This document shows, one piece after another, positions 49,701 through 57,040 of a stretch of DNA of 64,000 nucleotides. Within the stretch, counting starts at the first letter, position 1. Every line of letters begins with the position of its first letter. The DNA is taken from assembly GCA_935421135.1 (NCBI GenBank), contig OW285188.1:27998433-28062432 (forward strand), given 5' to 3'. Position numbers and translations under genes: made by a program. Under the pieces are notes generated by a model. It saw only the letters and a program-made list of their open reading frames with translations, searched no databases and had not been told where the DNA came from. Source of the stretch: Bugulina stolonifera (lineage: Eukaryota > Bryozoa > Gymnolaemata > Cheilostomatida > Bugulidae).

Positions 49701-52700
49701 TCTTGTGAAACAGAGACACCTGGTGGCTTGTGCAATGGTCTTCTTAGGTCCCACAGAGTCTACTGTGTCAAGTTGAGAGCTTTTACTGAAGATAATTTTC
49801 TAGACTCGCCCTGTTCTGTACCTGTTCTGACAGGTAGAGTGTTAGACTGTACAGTATAGTCTACAGACGGTACTGGGCCACAGTATCGTATATTCGATGC
49901 TCTGCGTTGAAACAACACACTCATTATCAGTTTCTTCTTCTGTATTGGCTGCAACCAAACATGGACCAACGCCCTGGTAACATGAACCAATGGTTTATTT
50001 ATTGATTGCACACAGTCCTGAACTTAACTTGAGTGTTACATAATACATGTATGTACATGAAAAGGAACATAATTGCATGTCCACAACCGTGTGTACTGTT
50101 AAAATTGTAGCTGGAACTGGTGGACTAACATACACTGTAGTGGCTCCTCTCTTGCTCTCTCTTCTTCCATTCTGTACACTTGGGGTCATGGTTATGTTCC
50201 TAGTTCCCAGCTGCTTTAGGAAAGTGGAGTTCAGCTCCCAAGAGGAGAACTCGAACCTGGTGAGTAAGCCTATGTACATTATAACATGTACGTAGATGTA
50301 TGCACATTGTAGATGTATGTACATTGTAGATGTATGTACATTGTAGACGTATGTACATTGTAGATGTATGTACATTGTAGATGTATGTACATTGTAGATG
50401 TATGTACATTGTAGATGTATGTACATTGTAGATGTATGCACATTGTAGATGTATGCACATTGTAGATGTATGCACATTGTAGATGTATGTACATTGTAGA
50501 TGTATGTACATTGTAGATGTATGTACATTGTAGATGTATGCGCATTGTAGATGTATGCACATTGTAGATGTATGTACATTGTAGATGTATGTGCATGCAT
50601 TAGTGGATATGTAGAGATATTATACAAGGGAATCTTCACCTAGATATGTCGATATTTCATGAGCATGAGCAGAGACTATATCTTGGTCTGCTATACTATG
50701 CAGTCTGTGGGTTTCCATGGGTTTACAGCTGGACCTGTTGAATTGCCCTCCTTGCTAGTATTCATTTATCTAGTGCTCGTGCATACACCCACTGGGTACG
50801 TGCACTAACTACAGCCGCTGCTAACCACAGCTGTATACTAGTTTGGAGCAATGGAAACAGTAATGGAAGCACTGTGAATAATTCCTTGGCTATACTCATA
50901 AACTAATCTTGGTTGAATTTGTGTAGCCGAAAATAGTCCGAGGCAAAGGTGGATACTTCTTATTGTTGGGTAACACCGTCACTCCATGCCGAACTAAGCA
51001 GAGGATGAGTGTTATTGGTCAAAGTATAACCTTTGACGAGGATGTGCTAGAGGTGTTTGGTCATGAAGTGTTTTACAATCAGGAGTAAGTCTAACGCTGC
51101 TCAAAATCATACTATTTATCAGAACTAACTGTTGGGTGAGCATATAAGGAGGTGTTAGCTATAGTACACACAAATAATGAAACCCGCTCACCGATGGTAC
51201 AAAATGCACCATTATAATAACATGAGTGCTCGTCTTTATTTACAAGTACACCAGCTGATTCAATGTACAGTGTTGGACTTTATGATGCACATGTACTATT
51301 GTATTTACTTGCACATGTACTACATAACTTCTACTTGTTTATTAGGTATCCTTCTTTGGCAGCCACGGCAGCTAATGGTTGGAGACCAAGCTTAGATAAT
51401 AAGATGTCAAAGGTAACCTAACACTACACTACAGTTATGCAACTAGGTTATATGTAACACTGTGAATGTGTAGATCACACAGCTAGGTTATAGGTAATAC
51501 TTGTTTAGATAATAGAGGTCTGATGGCCTGAGTTGTGATGCGGCATCCTGTTATATTCATTAATATTCAAGCATGTAATCCACCATTTCCCAGTCAATAC
51601 TTGACAATATTCAAATCAATAGTGATCATTTCCTAGTTATAGTCAATACTTGATCATTACTAGTCAAATCACTTGAACATCACCAATTTAAATTGAATTT
51701 TGTAGGTTCAACTGTAAATTATGTCATAATCCAATGCAAATGCATTATTCTAGACATGGGGAAGTCTTTCTACAACAATAAGAATGGCTAGAGATAGAAT
51801 TCTGTCCAGATTGAAAGGTGTGTCCACTAGTGGGTCAGTGAGAGAGTCTAAAAGTAGTTCTGAGGAAACTGAGATTAAAAGAAGGGTTCTACAAGAGAAT
51901 ACAAATCCCTACCTAATTCCAATAGACTCTAACCCGTCTGTTGTTAGATCAGACATTAAAGTCGGTAGGTTCTCCAGTGGCCATACCCCACCAGTGGGAG
52001 CGAACGTCCAAATATCTCAGAGGAGCAACACCTCCATCTCTCAAAGTCACATGGAACTTAAGGCCTCTTCAGATCTAATTCAAAGCACAAGCTTGACATC
52101 TATTATAGAACCAGCTAACATCACAAACGAAAAATCAAGACTCACAGTTGAAAGCAGCTGGAATCGAAACCATCTCACCAAGAGTGGAACTCGCATCTCT
52201 TCTGCAAATTCGAAATTGTGGGATTCACATTATATGGATTCCAAGAGGCTTGCATCACAGAGATCACTAAGTAAAGGAGCATCACAGAGATCAATGAAAA
52301 AGGGGGCATCACAGAGATCAATGAAAAAGGGGGCATCACAGCGGTCTATGAATGCTAAACATGTGGCTGGAACCAAGACCTCTTCTAGCACTTCTTCCAC
52401 AGTAAATAGAGGATCAAAGCCGATGCTTCCTAGCAGATGGAGTGAAGAGCGTTACACAGTACTTGGTATGTTAGCTATTCCGTCACCTGATAAGCAGCAG
52501 GTGTTAGAGGGAGATGCCATAGCAGGTAATGCAAAACCCACTCCTGCTGCAACGATTCCTGGTGCTGTCATTTCAGAGGCAGTGATTAGCGAACCAATGA
52601 TAACAGGCTCTATGGCAACCGGCTCCATGGCAACTGGCTCCATCGTAACCGGCTCTATCGTAACTGGCTCCATCGTAACCAGTACAGTCAGAAGATTAAA

Positions 52701-52746
52701 GTACAAAGTAAATAGTAAGTCTCTGATGCAGCCTATATTTGAATAA
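22129..52746 (+). CDS. Large mosaic single-pass receptor (34 exons, about 2,298 aa)
   Basis: All 34 exons have GT-AG borders and phases agree throughout. Exons: 22129-22177, 22352-22768, 23373-23606, 25098-25286, 25826-26025, 26300-26456, 27645-27788, 28102-28263, 28379-28589, 28938-29134, 29253-29408, 30072-30182, 30570-30707, 30810-31049, 31260-31486, 31880-32093, 34211-34330, 34377-34613, 34784-34945, 35141-35347, 35643-35858, 36098-36295, 36801-36989, 37350-37561, 37881-37992, 47996-48111, 48287-48450, 48722-48869, 49168-49436, 49700-49833, 50111-50259, 50927-51084, 51346-51412, 51754-52746. Order: signal peptide, Ig-like region, furin-like and receptor-L module, Cys-rich region, two sushi-like units, C-type lectin, thrombospondin-1, six sushi domains, FN3-like region, one membrane helix, 420-aa cytoplasmic tail. 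I know no named protein with this order. A role in surface recognition or adhesion is inferred. Intron 25 holds a Polinton-type element. The AATAAA overlapping the stop codon may be the poly(A) signal. Confidence 0.85.
23048..23266. repeat. 28-bp minisatellite (receptor intron 2)
   Basis: About eight copies of gatagtagatagatacatgc plus atatatgt. Confidence 0.92.
23616..24866. repeat. 24-bp minisatellite with higher-order structure (receptor intron 3)
   Basis: About 50 copies of a 24-bp unit (agtcacatctattatataca plus gtat). A distinctive variant with tataacatgtattatatac occurs twice, at about 24031 and 24453, 422 bp apart. The order of ATCTAT and ATCTGT variants after each is nearly the same, so a large block was duplicated. 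All six frames contain long artefactual open frames. Confidence 0.95.
25098..27788 (+). CDS. Receptor exons 4-7: further Ig-like domains
   Basis: Exons 4 and 5 encode an Ig-like unit with GLYCIAT and HLWDCEL around the expected cysteines. Exons 6 and 7 together form a good I-set-like Ig domain (ELTCAVR, then IMCEAVNEAGS). Phases run 1,1,0,1,1. Several N-glycosylation sites are present (NITIYYNGS, NMTQNYT). Exon 5 was too short and split for ORF-length criteria and was placed from its acceptor after aatag at 25825 and donor at 26026. Confidence 0.78.
25476..25618. mobile_element. Short inverted-repeat MITE (143 bp, receptor intron 4)
   Basis: The ends TTAGTGTCTTTGCGACCT and TTAGTGTCTTTGTGACCT (inverted) match at 17 of 18 positions. 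Flanking direct repeats are not clear, so the superfamily is unassigned. Confidence 0.6.
26457..27644. other. Receptor intron 6
   Basis: About 1.2 kb without an exon I can support. The last 200 bp (27420-27620) are a 41-bp minisatellite of five copies (gtgcccacatatcatgctat and following) that runs up to the exon 7 acceptor. Confidence 0.7.
27885..27976. repeat. Two-copy tandem duplication (receptor intron 7)
   Basis: Two copies of a unit of about 47 bp containing gaacagcaccattcccctac and tagagattaacctggg. Confidence 0.8.
28102..29134 (+). CDS. Receptor exons 8-10: furin-like start and receptor L domain
   Basis: Exon 8 opens with a Cys cluster (CVRCSQICWQRC) and then FPRGCRRIGGHLILN, the usual start of an insulin-receptor/EGFR-type L domain. 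Exon 9 continues with LSTIEEITGSLIVRS and LKNLKRVLGRGLW. Exon 10 carries LVLDLPNLRRLELENL and SFSIRLPNLC. These match the repeating leucine/glycine pattern of the receptor L fold. Residues are about 464-653. Exon 9 has three possible acceptors 18 bp apart (28343, 28361, 28379), each followed by ATG, all phase compatible. Confidence 0.8.
28728..28856. repeat. About 41-bp tandem repeat (receptor intron 9)
   Basis: Three copies of a unit containing tacattgtacatgacttg and ttgtgttatggaaggtat. Confidence 0.85.
29253..31486 (+). CDS. Receptor exons 11-15: Cys-rich region and two sushi-like units
   Basis: Exons 11-12 encode CDHEEDW, then LSKLQRWRDVSIWLRDG and a Cys near GYFLCRTN. The pattern faintly resembles a lectin-like fold but is unassigned. 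Exon 13 is a small Cys-rich unit (CDGRRRY through CQGRFCTCVEG). Exons 14 and 15 have sushi-like cysteine and Trp/Gly spacing (FECAYDN..GQCSSSGQWKF, and FHQCLDGYERP). All junctions are phase 1 until the phase-0 end of exon 15. Exon 12's donor at 30182 is copied in the following minisatellite. Confidence 0.72.
29657..29872. repeat. 30-bp minisatellite (receptor intron 11)
   Basis: Seven copies of cgtatactgacctaccatac plus cttgaacatt with alternating variants. Confidence 0.92.
30174..30326. repeat. Minisatellite copying the exon 12 splice donor
   Basis: Four to five copies of a unit with ctcgctagttagtgttac and atgtatataagtgga. The first copy includes the exon 12 donor GCTA|GTTAGT, so donor-like sequences recur every 30 to 40 bp. 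Confidence 0.85.
31880..34613 (+). CDS. Receptor exons 16-18: C-type lectin domain and thrombospondin-1 repeat
   Basis: Exon 16 encodes the first half of a C-type lectin fold (DGLCVAVNSEF, CLDNNATLLNLN, LWIAAG). Exon 17 encodes a Cys-containing middle segment. Exon 18 encodes the closing part (QSWLSYAYAK, YYCYV), running directly into a TSP1 repeat (WGQWLDWTACG, RTRWRSC, CGGELC). Residues are about 945-1134. The canonical calcium-binding EPN/QPD and WND motifs are not evident, so sugar binding is uncertain. Intron 16 (32094-34210) between lectin halves holds two hAT-type elements. Confidence 0.8.
32134..33229. mobile_element. hAT-type non-autonomous element (1,096 bp)
   Basis: The ends CAGAGCTGGGTCCAAGTC and, inverted, CAGAGTTGGGTCCAAGTC match at 17 of 18 positions. 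Flanked by a perfect 8-bp duplication GAAATCAG (32126-32133 and 33230-33237). Both subterminal zones are arrays of a gacttg pentamer/hexamer repeat in opposite orientation, so the element could fold into a long hairpin. No transposase frame. Confidence 0.9.
33335..33977. mobile_element. hAT-type non-autonomous element (643 bp)
   Basis: Begins CAGACATGTGCC and ends with GGGCACTCGAG-complement to CATCTCTG. Flanked by a perfect 8-bp duplication CATAATCG (33327-33334 and 33978-33985). The ends are imperfect inverted repeats. Its right end (actcgagtgcccatctctg) resembles the right end of the element at 13131-13730, so the two may be one family. It lies 105 bp from the previous element in the same intron. 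Confidence 0.8.
34784..37561 (+). CDS. Receptor exons 19-24: six sushi (CCP) domains
   Basis: Each exon is essentially one CCP module. Shared features are a Cys near the start, a Y.C..G(Y/F) core, and a final W...P..C: IEYHCLEGFK/WSADPPSC, VEYVCDDGFV/WRPRTVDC, VKCMDGYRF/WSQSLSHC, LVDCLDGYET/WNPLQPQPC, VTYLCAVGYI/WSMPAPVC, LGVNCLPTF/WESDSPQLC. Exons 19-23 are symmetric phase 1-1, and exon 24 changes to phase 0. CCP strings are common in complement-like and adhesion proteins. The first Cys of exon 19's module lies at the end of exon 18. Residues are about 1135-1529. Confidence 0.88.
35350..35560. repeat. Degenerate AT-rich tandem repeat (receptor intron 20)
   Basis: Three to four copies of a 40- to 60-bp unit built on catacagtacagcataacat and ataatatataga, starting 3 bp after the exon 20 donor. 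Confidence 0.75.
36296..36800. other. Receptor intron 22
   Basis: Begins with four copies of acgcaatgtactt and a TACATGTA-rich palindrome near 36390-36420. There is no exon or element otherwise. Confidence 0.6.
37137..37226. repeat. About 37-bp tandem repeat (receptor intron 23)
   Basis: Three diverged copies of gttatttagcatgtgaacag with flanking agtatatcta. Confidence 0.8.
38119..38692. repeat. About 80-bp minisatellite, left part of interrupted array
   Basis: About seven copies of a unit with tatactggttatag, tacactgtacatatcacac and acctacatgtatatcactg. The array stops at TATGTG (38687-38692), where the Polinton-type element begins. It continues at 47745 in register. Confidence 0.93.
38687..38692. 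other. Target-site duplication, left copy
   Basis: TATGTG, matching 47745-47750. Six base pairs is the duplication length of Maverick/Polinton integration. The joined flanks reproduce the normal minisatellite unit exactly, giving the pre-insertion site. Confidence 0.9.
38715..39115. repeat. 98-bp tandem repeat inside Polinton-type element
   Basis: About four copies of a unit containing tatgaaaaatatgagtaagg, gtaatgatacacgagtttg and tacgtttgagagtaataata. The last copies are truncated. It is subterminal to the left inverted repeat. The minus-strand frame across it is a repeat artefact. Confidence 0.9.
39158..40478 (-). CDS. Polinton-type element protein with duplicated (OB-like?) domain, 407 aa
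   Basis: Two exons, 40478-39985 and 39887-39158, joined by a GTAAGT...TTGTAG intron of 97 bp in a consistent phase. The first about 165 residues are low-complexity: an acidic start, Lys-rich and Asp-rich tracts (VISDDDDDDG, CAKKKKKSQ), consistent with nuclear localisation. The second part has two repeats that each begin with (P)GSVL/GTVLEV and end with a similar strand: PRIMVYLGQQETAKGQNTF and PSVMVYKGQKTSKSGRTF, about 125 residues apart. Beta-rich, small and paired, they could be OB-fold single-strand DNA-binding domains. This is an inference from pattern, not from a recognised motif. It is divergently transcribed from the polymerase gene across the iteron array, so joint regulation is plausible. 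Confidence 0.75.
40611..41236. repeat. Inverted iteron array between the two Polinton-type genes
   Basis: About 31-bp units (aagcttcggaatcacatcgg plus gatgcatcggg) occur in one orientation from 40611 to about 40770 and in the opposite orientation from about 40780 to 41236. Arms meet near 40772-40778 (gaattgacaca). Each unit holds a HindIII-like AAGCTT palindrome and GATGCATC palindrome. The left arm can pair with the right arm to form a very long hairpin. It sits exactly between divergent genes. Candidate replication origin, shared promoter or hairpin-RNA source. Confidence 0.95.
41318..41692 (+). repeat. Duplicated leader exon-intron unit of the polymerase gene
   Basis: Two diverged copies of about 176 bp each hold cagagatgtcaacaagt, a GGTTAGTG donor and an AT-rich intron. 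In the first copy the ATG at 41390 runs into a stop after six codons. The second copy has ATG at 41567 and splices from 41588 to 41693 in phase. The first copy may be a non-coding leader exon or a short upstream frame. Confidence 0.7.
41567..46236 (+). CDS. polB: Protein-primed family-B DNA polymerase (Maverick/Polinton pPolB), frame broken near the N-terminus
   Basis: Replicates the element's DNA. Exons: 41567-41588, 41693 to the break, 41868-45380, 45481-45572, 45669-46236 (stop TAG). From ATG 41868 the product is about 1,390 aa. Proofreading motifs: Exo I YDIECF near residue 405, Exo II NSQKYD near 543, Exo III YNNLDV near 675. Polymerase motifs: A DANALYLY near 807, B KLVGNSAYGK near 1113, C MDTDSAY just after the third splice. 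A FHGCYWHGHEC block near 895 and YFYGKRKV near the C-terminus are typical of Maverick polymerases. Upstream, C2H2-type finger sequence begins (CQLCG, CPVCGG). It meets a stop at 41857, and the frame resumes by 41868, implying a net shift of two bases (five-base insertion). Either the N-terminus is damaged or translation starts at 41868. The catalytic core looks intact. Confidence 0.9.
46237..46697 (+). other. Polymerase 3' region with poly(A) signal and possible alternative exon
   Basis: Contains a TA dinucleotide run (46310-46340) and AATAAA at 46430-46435 about 190 bp after the stop. A coding-like stretch after the acceptor at 46559 reads DIARARCALSLSEF and continues to a stop at about 46668. 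The polymerase contains a perfect GTGAGT donor about 27 bases before its stop in a compatible phase, so an alternative C-terminus is possible. This is not demonstrated. Confidence 0.4.
46698..46812 (+). repeat. ATG/GAT trinucleotide microsatellite
   Basis: Over 30 copies of gat/ggt triplets. The poly-His and poly-Met frames here are artefacts. Confidence 0.97.
46995..47596 (+). CDS. Possible Arg/Gly-rich basic protein of the Polinton-type element (about 162 aa)
   Basis: Two segments, 46995-47131 (ending CG|GTAAGT, phase 2) and 47245-47596 (after ctccag, stop TAG), join in phase. The product starts MRVKTRVFHRRSGG, is strongly basic, has an RRRARRR cluster and ends with FLKPHPRSGGRF. Small basic DNA-condensing proteins are known in related viruses, but I see no family motif. 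The region is very GC-rich, so open frames arise easily by chance. The splice junction and the less biased C-terminus are the only arguments for it. Confidence 0.3.
47235..47500 (+). repeat. Very GC-rich, G-run-rich block
   Basis: Dense runs of G on the plus strand (ggggcgggg-type) unlike the AT-rich host DNA on either side. Likely to form G-quadruplexes. Located subterminally in the element. Confidence 0.85.
47745..47966. repeat. Right part of interrupted minisatellite and right target duplication
   Basis: Starts with the second TATGTG (47745-47750) and continues the same about 80-bp unit as 38119-38692 for nearly three copies, ending about 30 bp before receptor exon 26. Confidence 0.93.
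47996..49833 (+). CDS. Receptor exons 26-30: FN3-like juxtamembrane region
   Basis: Exon 25 (37881-37992) and exons 26-30 read as beta-rich FN3-like sequence: VNFNLTVSTEK, NYSVNFIVNTSG, LRLTPGFDYILE, then GFTLIVCEVNPF and LPGYNQ, ending with GLCNGLLRSHRVYCVKLRAF. The last resembles the membrane-proximal FN3 of receptor tyrosine phosphatases, but no phosphatase domain follows. Phase pairs across the 10-kb intron 25 match (1 and 1). Residues are about 1530-1843. Confidence 0.75.
50111..52746 (+). CDS. Receptor exons 31-34: transmembrane helix and cytoplasmic tail
   Basis: Exon 31 encodes one hydrophobic segment (VVAPLLLSLLPFCTLGVMVM, about residues 1852-1875) followed by a basic stop-transfer (CFRK). 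Exons 32-34 encode about 420 cytoplasmic residues with no kinase, phosphatase, TIR or death-domain signature that I can see. The tail is Ser/Thr-rich, with a triple SQRSMKKGA-type repeat and a GSMATGSIVTGS repeat near the C-terminus. One YTVL and one NPYL could be tyrosine-based sorting or docking sites. Stop at 52744-52746; AATAAA overlaps it. Confidence 0.8.
50283..50600. repeat. 17-bp minisatellite (receptor intron 31)
   Basis: About 18 copies of gtagatgtatgtacatt, starting about 20 bp after the exon 31 donor. Confidence 0.93.
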
Positions 52747-52899
52747 AGTAAATGGATGTCCATGTCAAGACGTTCGAAACAATAATTGTAGTGAAAGTAA
52801 CTACATGACTTGTAGTAGATGCAGTAAATTTTCCATTTCACAGACATGATTACCTTTCCGCATCACTAATTTATGTTTCATCTGTAAGTTTGTTTGTCT

Positions 52900-53672
52900 T
52901 ACTACACTCTACATGAAGTACATGTATAGTCTTACTACACTCTACAAGTCATGAAGTACATGTATATTCTTACTACACTCTACATGAAGTACATGTATAG
53001 TCTTACTATACTCTACATGAAGTACATGTATAGTCTTACTACACTCTACATGAAGTACATGTATATTCTTACTACACTCTACATGAAGTACATGTATATT
53101 CTTACTAGAGTCTACATGAAGTACATGTATATTCTTACTACACTCTACATGAAGTACATATATATTCTTACTATACTCTACATAAAGTACATGTATAGTC
53201 TTACTACAGTCTACATGAAGTACATGTATATTCTTACTATACTCTACATAAAGTACATGTATATTCTTACTATACTCTACATGAAGTACATGACTGTATA
53301 GTCAATTACTACACTCTACATAACGTACATGTATAGTCTTACTACACTCTACATGAAGTACATGTATAGTCTGACTACACTCTACATGAAGTACATGTAT
53401 AGTCTGACTACACTCTACATGAAGTACATGTATAGTCTGACTACACTCTACATGAAGTACATGTATATTCTTACTATACTCTACATGAAGTACATGTATA
53501 TTCTTACTACAGTCTACATGAAGTACATGTATATTCTTACTACACTCTACATGAAGTACATGTATAGTCTGACTACACTCTACATGAAGTACATGTATAG
53601 TCTGACTACACTCTACATGAAGTACATGTATATTCTTACTATACTCTACATGAAGTACATGTACATTCTCAC
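52900..53672. repeat. 33-bp minisatellite
   Basis: About 23 copies of ctctacatgaagtacatgta plus a variable tattcttactaca segment. Long frames here are artefacts. It is another TACATGTA-cored array. Confidence 0.94.
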
Positions 53673-53973
53673 TCTATGTACAGATACACTGCTCTGCCAC
53701 TTGCTGCAGTAGGGCAGGAGACCATGTAAACAATATGGTAGGCAGGGGTAGAGGAGGTAGGACTAGGGGGCTTTATAATAGCAAAGTCACACTGACAATA
53801 TCAGAGTCACTGGAGCAATTCAGGGAGATCTAGCAGGTGGGGGAGGGGGTCCTCTGTGTAACCAGTGGGGATATTAAGGAGACTTGACAAGTCTGGTAGA
53901 GAGCAAGTTAGTCTCGGTATGAAGTTGTCTTCTCTCCATTTTCAATTCATTTAGACTAACAGGCATATTAAGT

Positions 53974-54764
53974 CAGGGCTTAAAGTGTAAAATTTTTTTT
54001 ACAGGAACGCATCAACATTACTTTTACAGGAACGCATCAACATTACTTTTACAGGAACGCATCAACATTACTTTTACAGGAACGCATCAACATTACTTTT
54101 ACAGGAACGCATCAACATTACTTTTACAGGAACGCATCAACATTACATGACTTTCACTATCAAACAGGAAGTCCGCTTATATCTGGCTAAATTCAAAGAA
54201 GTAGCACATCGATAAGATGTTTTTACAATAAATATTTTTTCCCAACTCCTGTTCTCCGTGTTTAAACAAACATTTAATAAATATAATAGTTATATCTACA
54301 TTTCTGTTTAGAAGAGTGGTATTGAGCCAGTGTTGGAAGGTGCTTGCAAAATGTTTGAGAAGTGTAGATTTGTCTCCCTTGTTTTCCTGTCCATATTCAA
54401 AATGTTATGTATTTTTGAGTAAACAGTAGTACTAATTGGATCTTCTAATACAAAAATGTTTGCCATACATATTGCTACCAAATTTTCATGTGTTAACGTG
54501 TAGGAGATATTAATATTAAAATGAAAAAGCTTTAGACACCCATTAATGACCCTATTCAATTGAGTAAGTTAGCGACCTATCAACGTTTCGAGCGAGGGCG
54601 GTCTGACTAGCTGTAGTTAGTAAGGGAGCTATACCATTCCTAAAACAACTAGTTGACTAGCTAATGTACTGAAAATGCAACCGGAACGCGTTCCTGTAAG
54701 AATAGCTCTAATAAATTCTTACCAGAACGGCGTTCCGGTGCGTTCCGGTACACTTTAAGCCCTG
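53974..54764. mobile_element. hAT-type non-autonomous element (791 bp)
   Basis: Perfect 16-bp inverted ends CAGGGCTTAAAGTGTA, flanked by a perfect 8-bp duplication TATTAAGT (53966-53973 and 54765-54772). The left subterminal zone has six copies of a 26-bp unit (ttacaggaacgcatcaacat plus tacttt). The right zone has related inverted motifs (ggaacgcgttcctgt). No transposase frame. Confidence 0.93.
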
Positions 54765-56297
54765 TATTAAGTGTACAGTGTGCATACCTCACACATTGCA
54801 CAACATTTGTACAGCATTTGTACAGCACTTGTACAGCATTTGTACAGCATTCAGTACAGTACATGTATGTGTGTGTATCATTTAATATTATGTGTAACGT
54901 GCTGTATGTAATGTTGTACAGTTGACAGTATGATGGAGTGTGCATTCAGTATGTATTGTGTACACTGTAAGTTATGTATGTATACAGTAAGCTATATACA
55001 CTGTATATGCAGTAAGTAAATAGTTGCATGTAGATGCTCCTCGTATTTCAATTGCTTGCATAACTTAGTGAGTTCATGTTTGGATTTTTAGAAAGTTAGG
55101 TTGTTGAGCTTGATTGTATTTTGCGGTTATTAGTGTAATATTATTCACAACATTCTAAGATTTTCTAAAGATGGGCAATTGTTATGAAGTGAAATTGACC
55201 TTGTCTCTGGCATCTGCATGTACACTGTACATCATGTTTGCCAAGTGTTCGGATTTTGTCGAGACACCCCCTGGCTTTTGTGTCTATCCAGAATAGTGTT
55301 CCAGCTGTCCTGACTTTTCATCTATGGTGAAAATGCTACCAAGCCTCATAAAACACAAAATACAACCCAAAATAAATCATTTACATTGAAGAAAATATTC
55401 TTAAATAGCACGAAAAACGGATAATTTGATACTTTTCAGTAATAAATTTTATTCAAATAATATACACTCAAACTATCTCCAGGGATTTTGAGCTGAAAAT
55501 TCCAGATTTTTTGCTTCTGTTCCTTGGCAAGTATGCTGTACATAGTGCATATCATTATTATTACAGCACTAAAGCTATATCAAATAAAAATGCTAAAATA
55601 TGTTTTTTAAAGGAGAGAGGAAATTTTGCTCAAAATCGAAAAATCTCGTAATCCAAACATTGACAAGCAAGTTCAGAGGAAAACTTTTTTTATTGGTAGC
55701 ACTAGATGTGTGCACTCCACTGTCTACATTTATTAGTAGCACTAGATGTGTGCACTCCACTGTCTACATTTGAATCTACATTTGAATTGGATAAATTGAT
55801 AGATCACGTTCTGTGGTCATGTTGAGATTTTGTATTTCCTAGAAAACGCTGAGTTTGGTCGACTGTCTTGCACATTTTAGCATTGTCAACATTCTAAAAA
55901 TTCTTCCAATAGTCTTGCAAAGAGATCTCTCTCTTGAAGGGTGTGGATCCCCATTTCTAAGGCCACAATGTAAACGTGCTACTGTTTCCCTCAAAATAGC
56001 TGAATCCCAGGCTATTGTATGACCCAGTGTTAGATTGCATTGCAATGCTGACTACATGATAACACATTAGTATATTAGTATTATATGATATGAACACAAC
56101 CTAACTACTAGGTTGGAGCCAATCCATTTATACTCTGTGATCTCTTAAGTATTTCAAATATAAATCACAGTATATTGTGACACATGTGCAGTCTTGGTGA
56201 AATATGGGCCCTGAATTATGTGTGATATCCTACTCACATTCCTCTCCAATTATACATGCCAACTATTCTCTAAGTGTGTCAGTTTTTGGAGTGGAGC

Positions 56298-56482
56298 AAA
56301 CCAAGTAGGGTACAGTACAAGTAGGGTACAGTACAAGTAGGGTACAGTACAAGTAGGGTACAGTACAAGTAGGGTACAGTACAAGTAGGGTACAGTACAA
56401 GTAGGGTACAGTACAAGTAGGGTACAGTACAAGTAAGGTACAGTACAAGTAGGGTACTACAGTACAAGTAGGGTACAGTACA
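56298..56482. repeat. 15-bp minisatellite
   Basis: About 12 copies of agtacaagtagggtac-type units. Confidence 0.93.
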
Positions 56483-56892
56483 TCTGTGATTTCGCAGTAC
56501 ACGTAGGCCTTGACCTCGAGGAAGAGGAGGGTGCGCAAAGTGTAATCTGAACTATTGCACTGAATCATATAATACATATAATATTATGTTACAAAGGAAG
56601 CCTCAGCACTGCACTAGACTACATGTACATGTATATGTATATGATTGTGTAATGTTATTTATGCAAGGTAATTGGCTATATAATATTATACACGTATTAT
56701 GCCAGTGTAAGTTTAAAACTGATATGAGCAACCTGAGAGTTGAAGTTGCTGGGTTCAAGCTTAGACTATCTCAACTATCATGACGGAAAATTGAACAAAC
56801 TAGAGTTTCTAAAATCAGTTAAGATTGCTGACTGCCTGCACAGCCACAGATATCTAATATTCTAAACTAGGTGCAACTATTATTATTGCATG

Positions 56893-57040
56893 TAAACGGT
56901 TTACTATGTATAAACAGTGAGCTCTACTAAACACAGTACATAGTTTACTATGTATAAACAGTGAGCTCTACTAAACACAGTACATACATGTAGTTTACTA
57001 TGTATAAACAGTGAGCTCTACTAAACACACTACAGTATAT
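56893..57040. repeat. About 45-bp tandem repeat reaching the third SDR stop codon
   Basis: Three copies of a unit containing tttactatgtataaacagtg and agctctactaaacacagtac. The last copy ends within the 3' terminus of the SDR coding sequence, so the array touches the last codons. Confidence 0.8.

Larger units (their letters stand above)
52747..57029. other. Intergenic region between convergent receptor and third SDR
   Basis: Contains a 33-bp minisatellite, a hAT-type element, and smaller repeats (all listed). The stretch 54950-56290 has no gene or clear element. A weak TTGCCAAG inverted pair is at about 55238 and 55531. Confidence 0.6.

Noticed and set aside
49700..52746. Receptor tyrosine phosphatase identity for the large receptor
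   Set aside because: The juxtamembrane sequence resembles RPTP FN3, but the cytoplasmic part has no HCX5R-type catalytic signature.
55238..55531. TTGCCAAG inverted pair as a MITE
   Set aside because: Only about 8 bp of inverted match, with no convincing target duplication.
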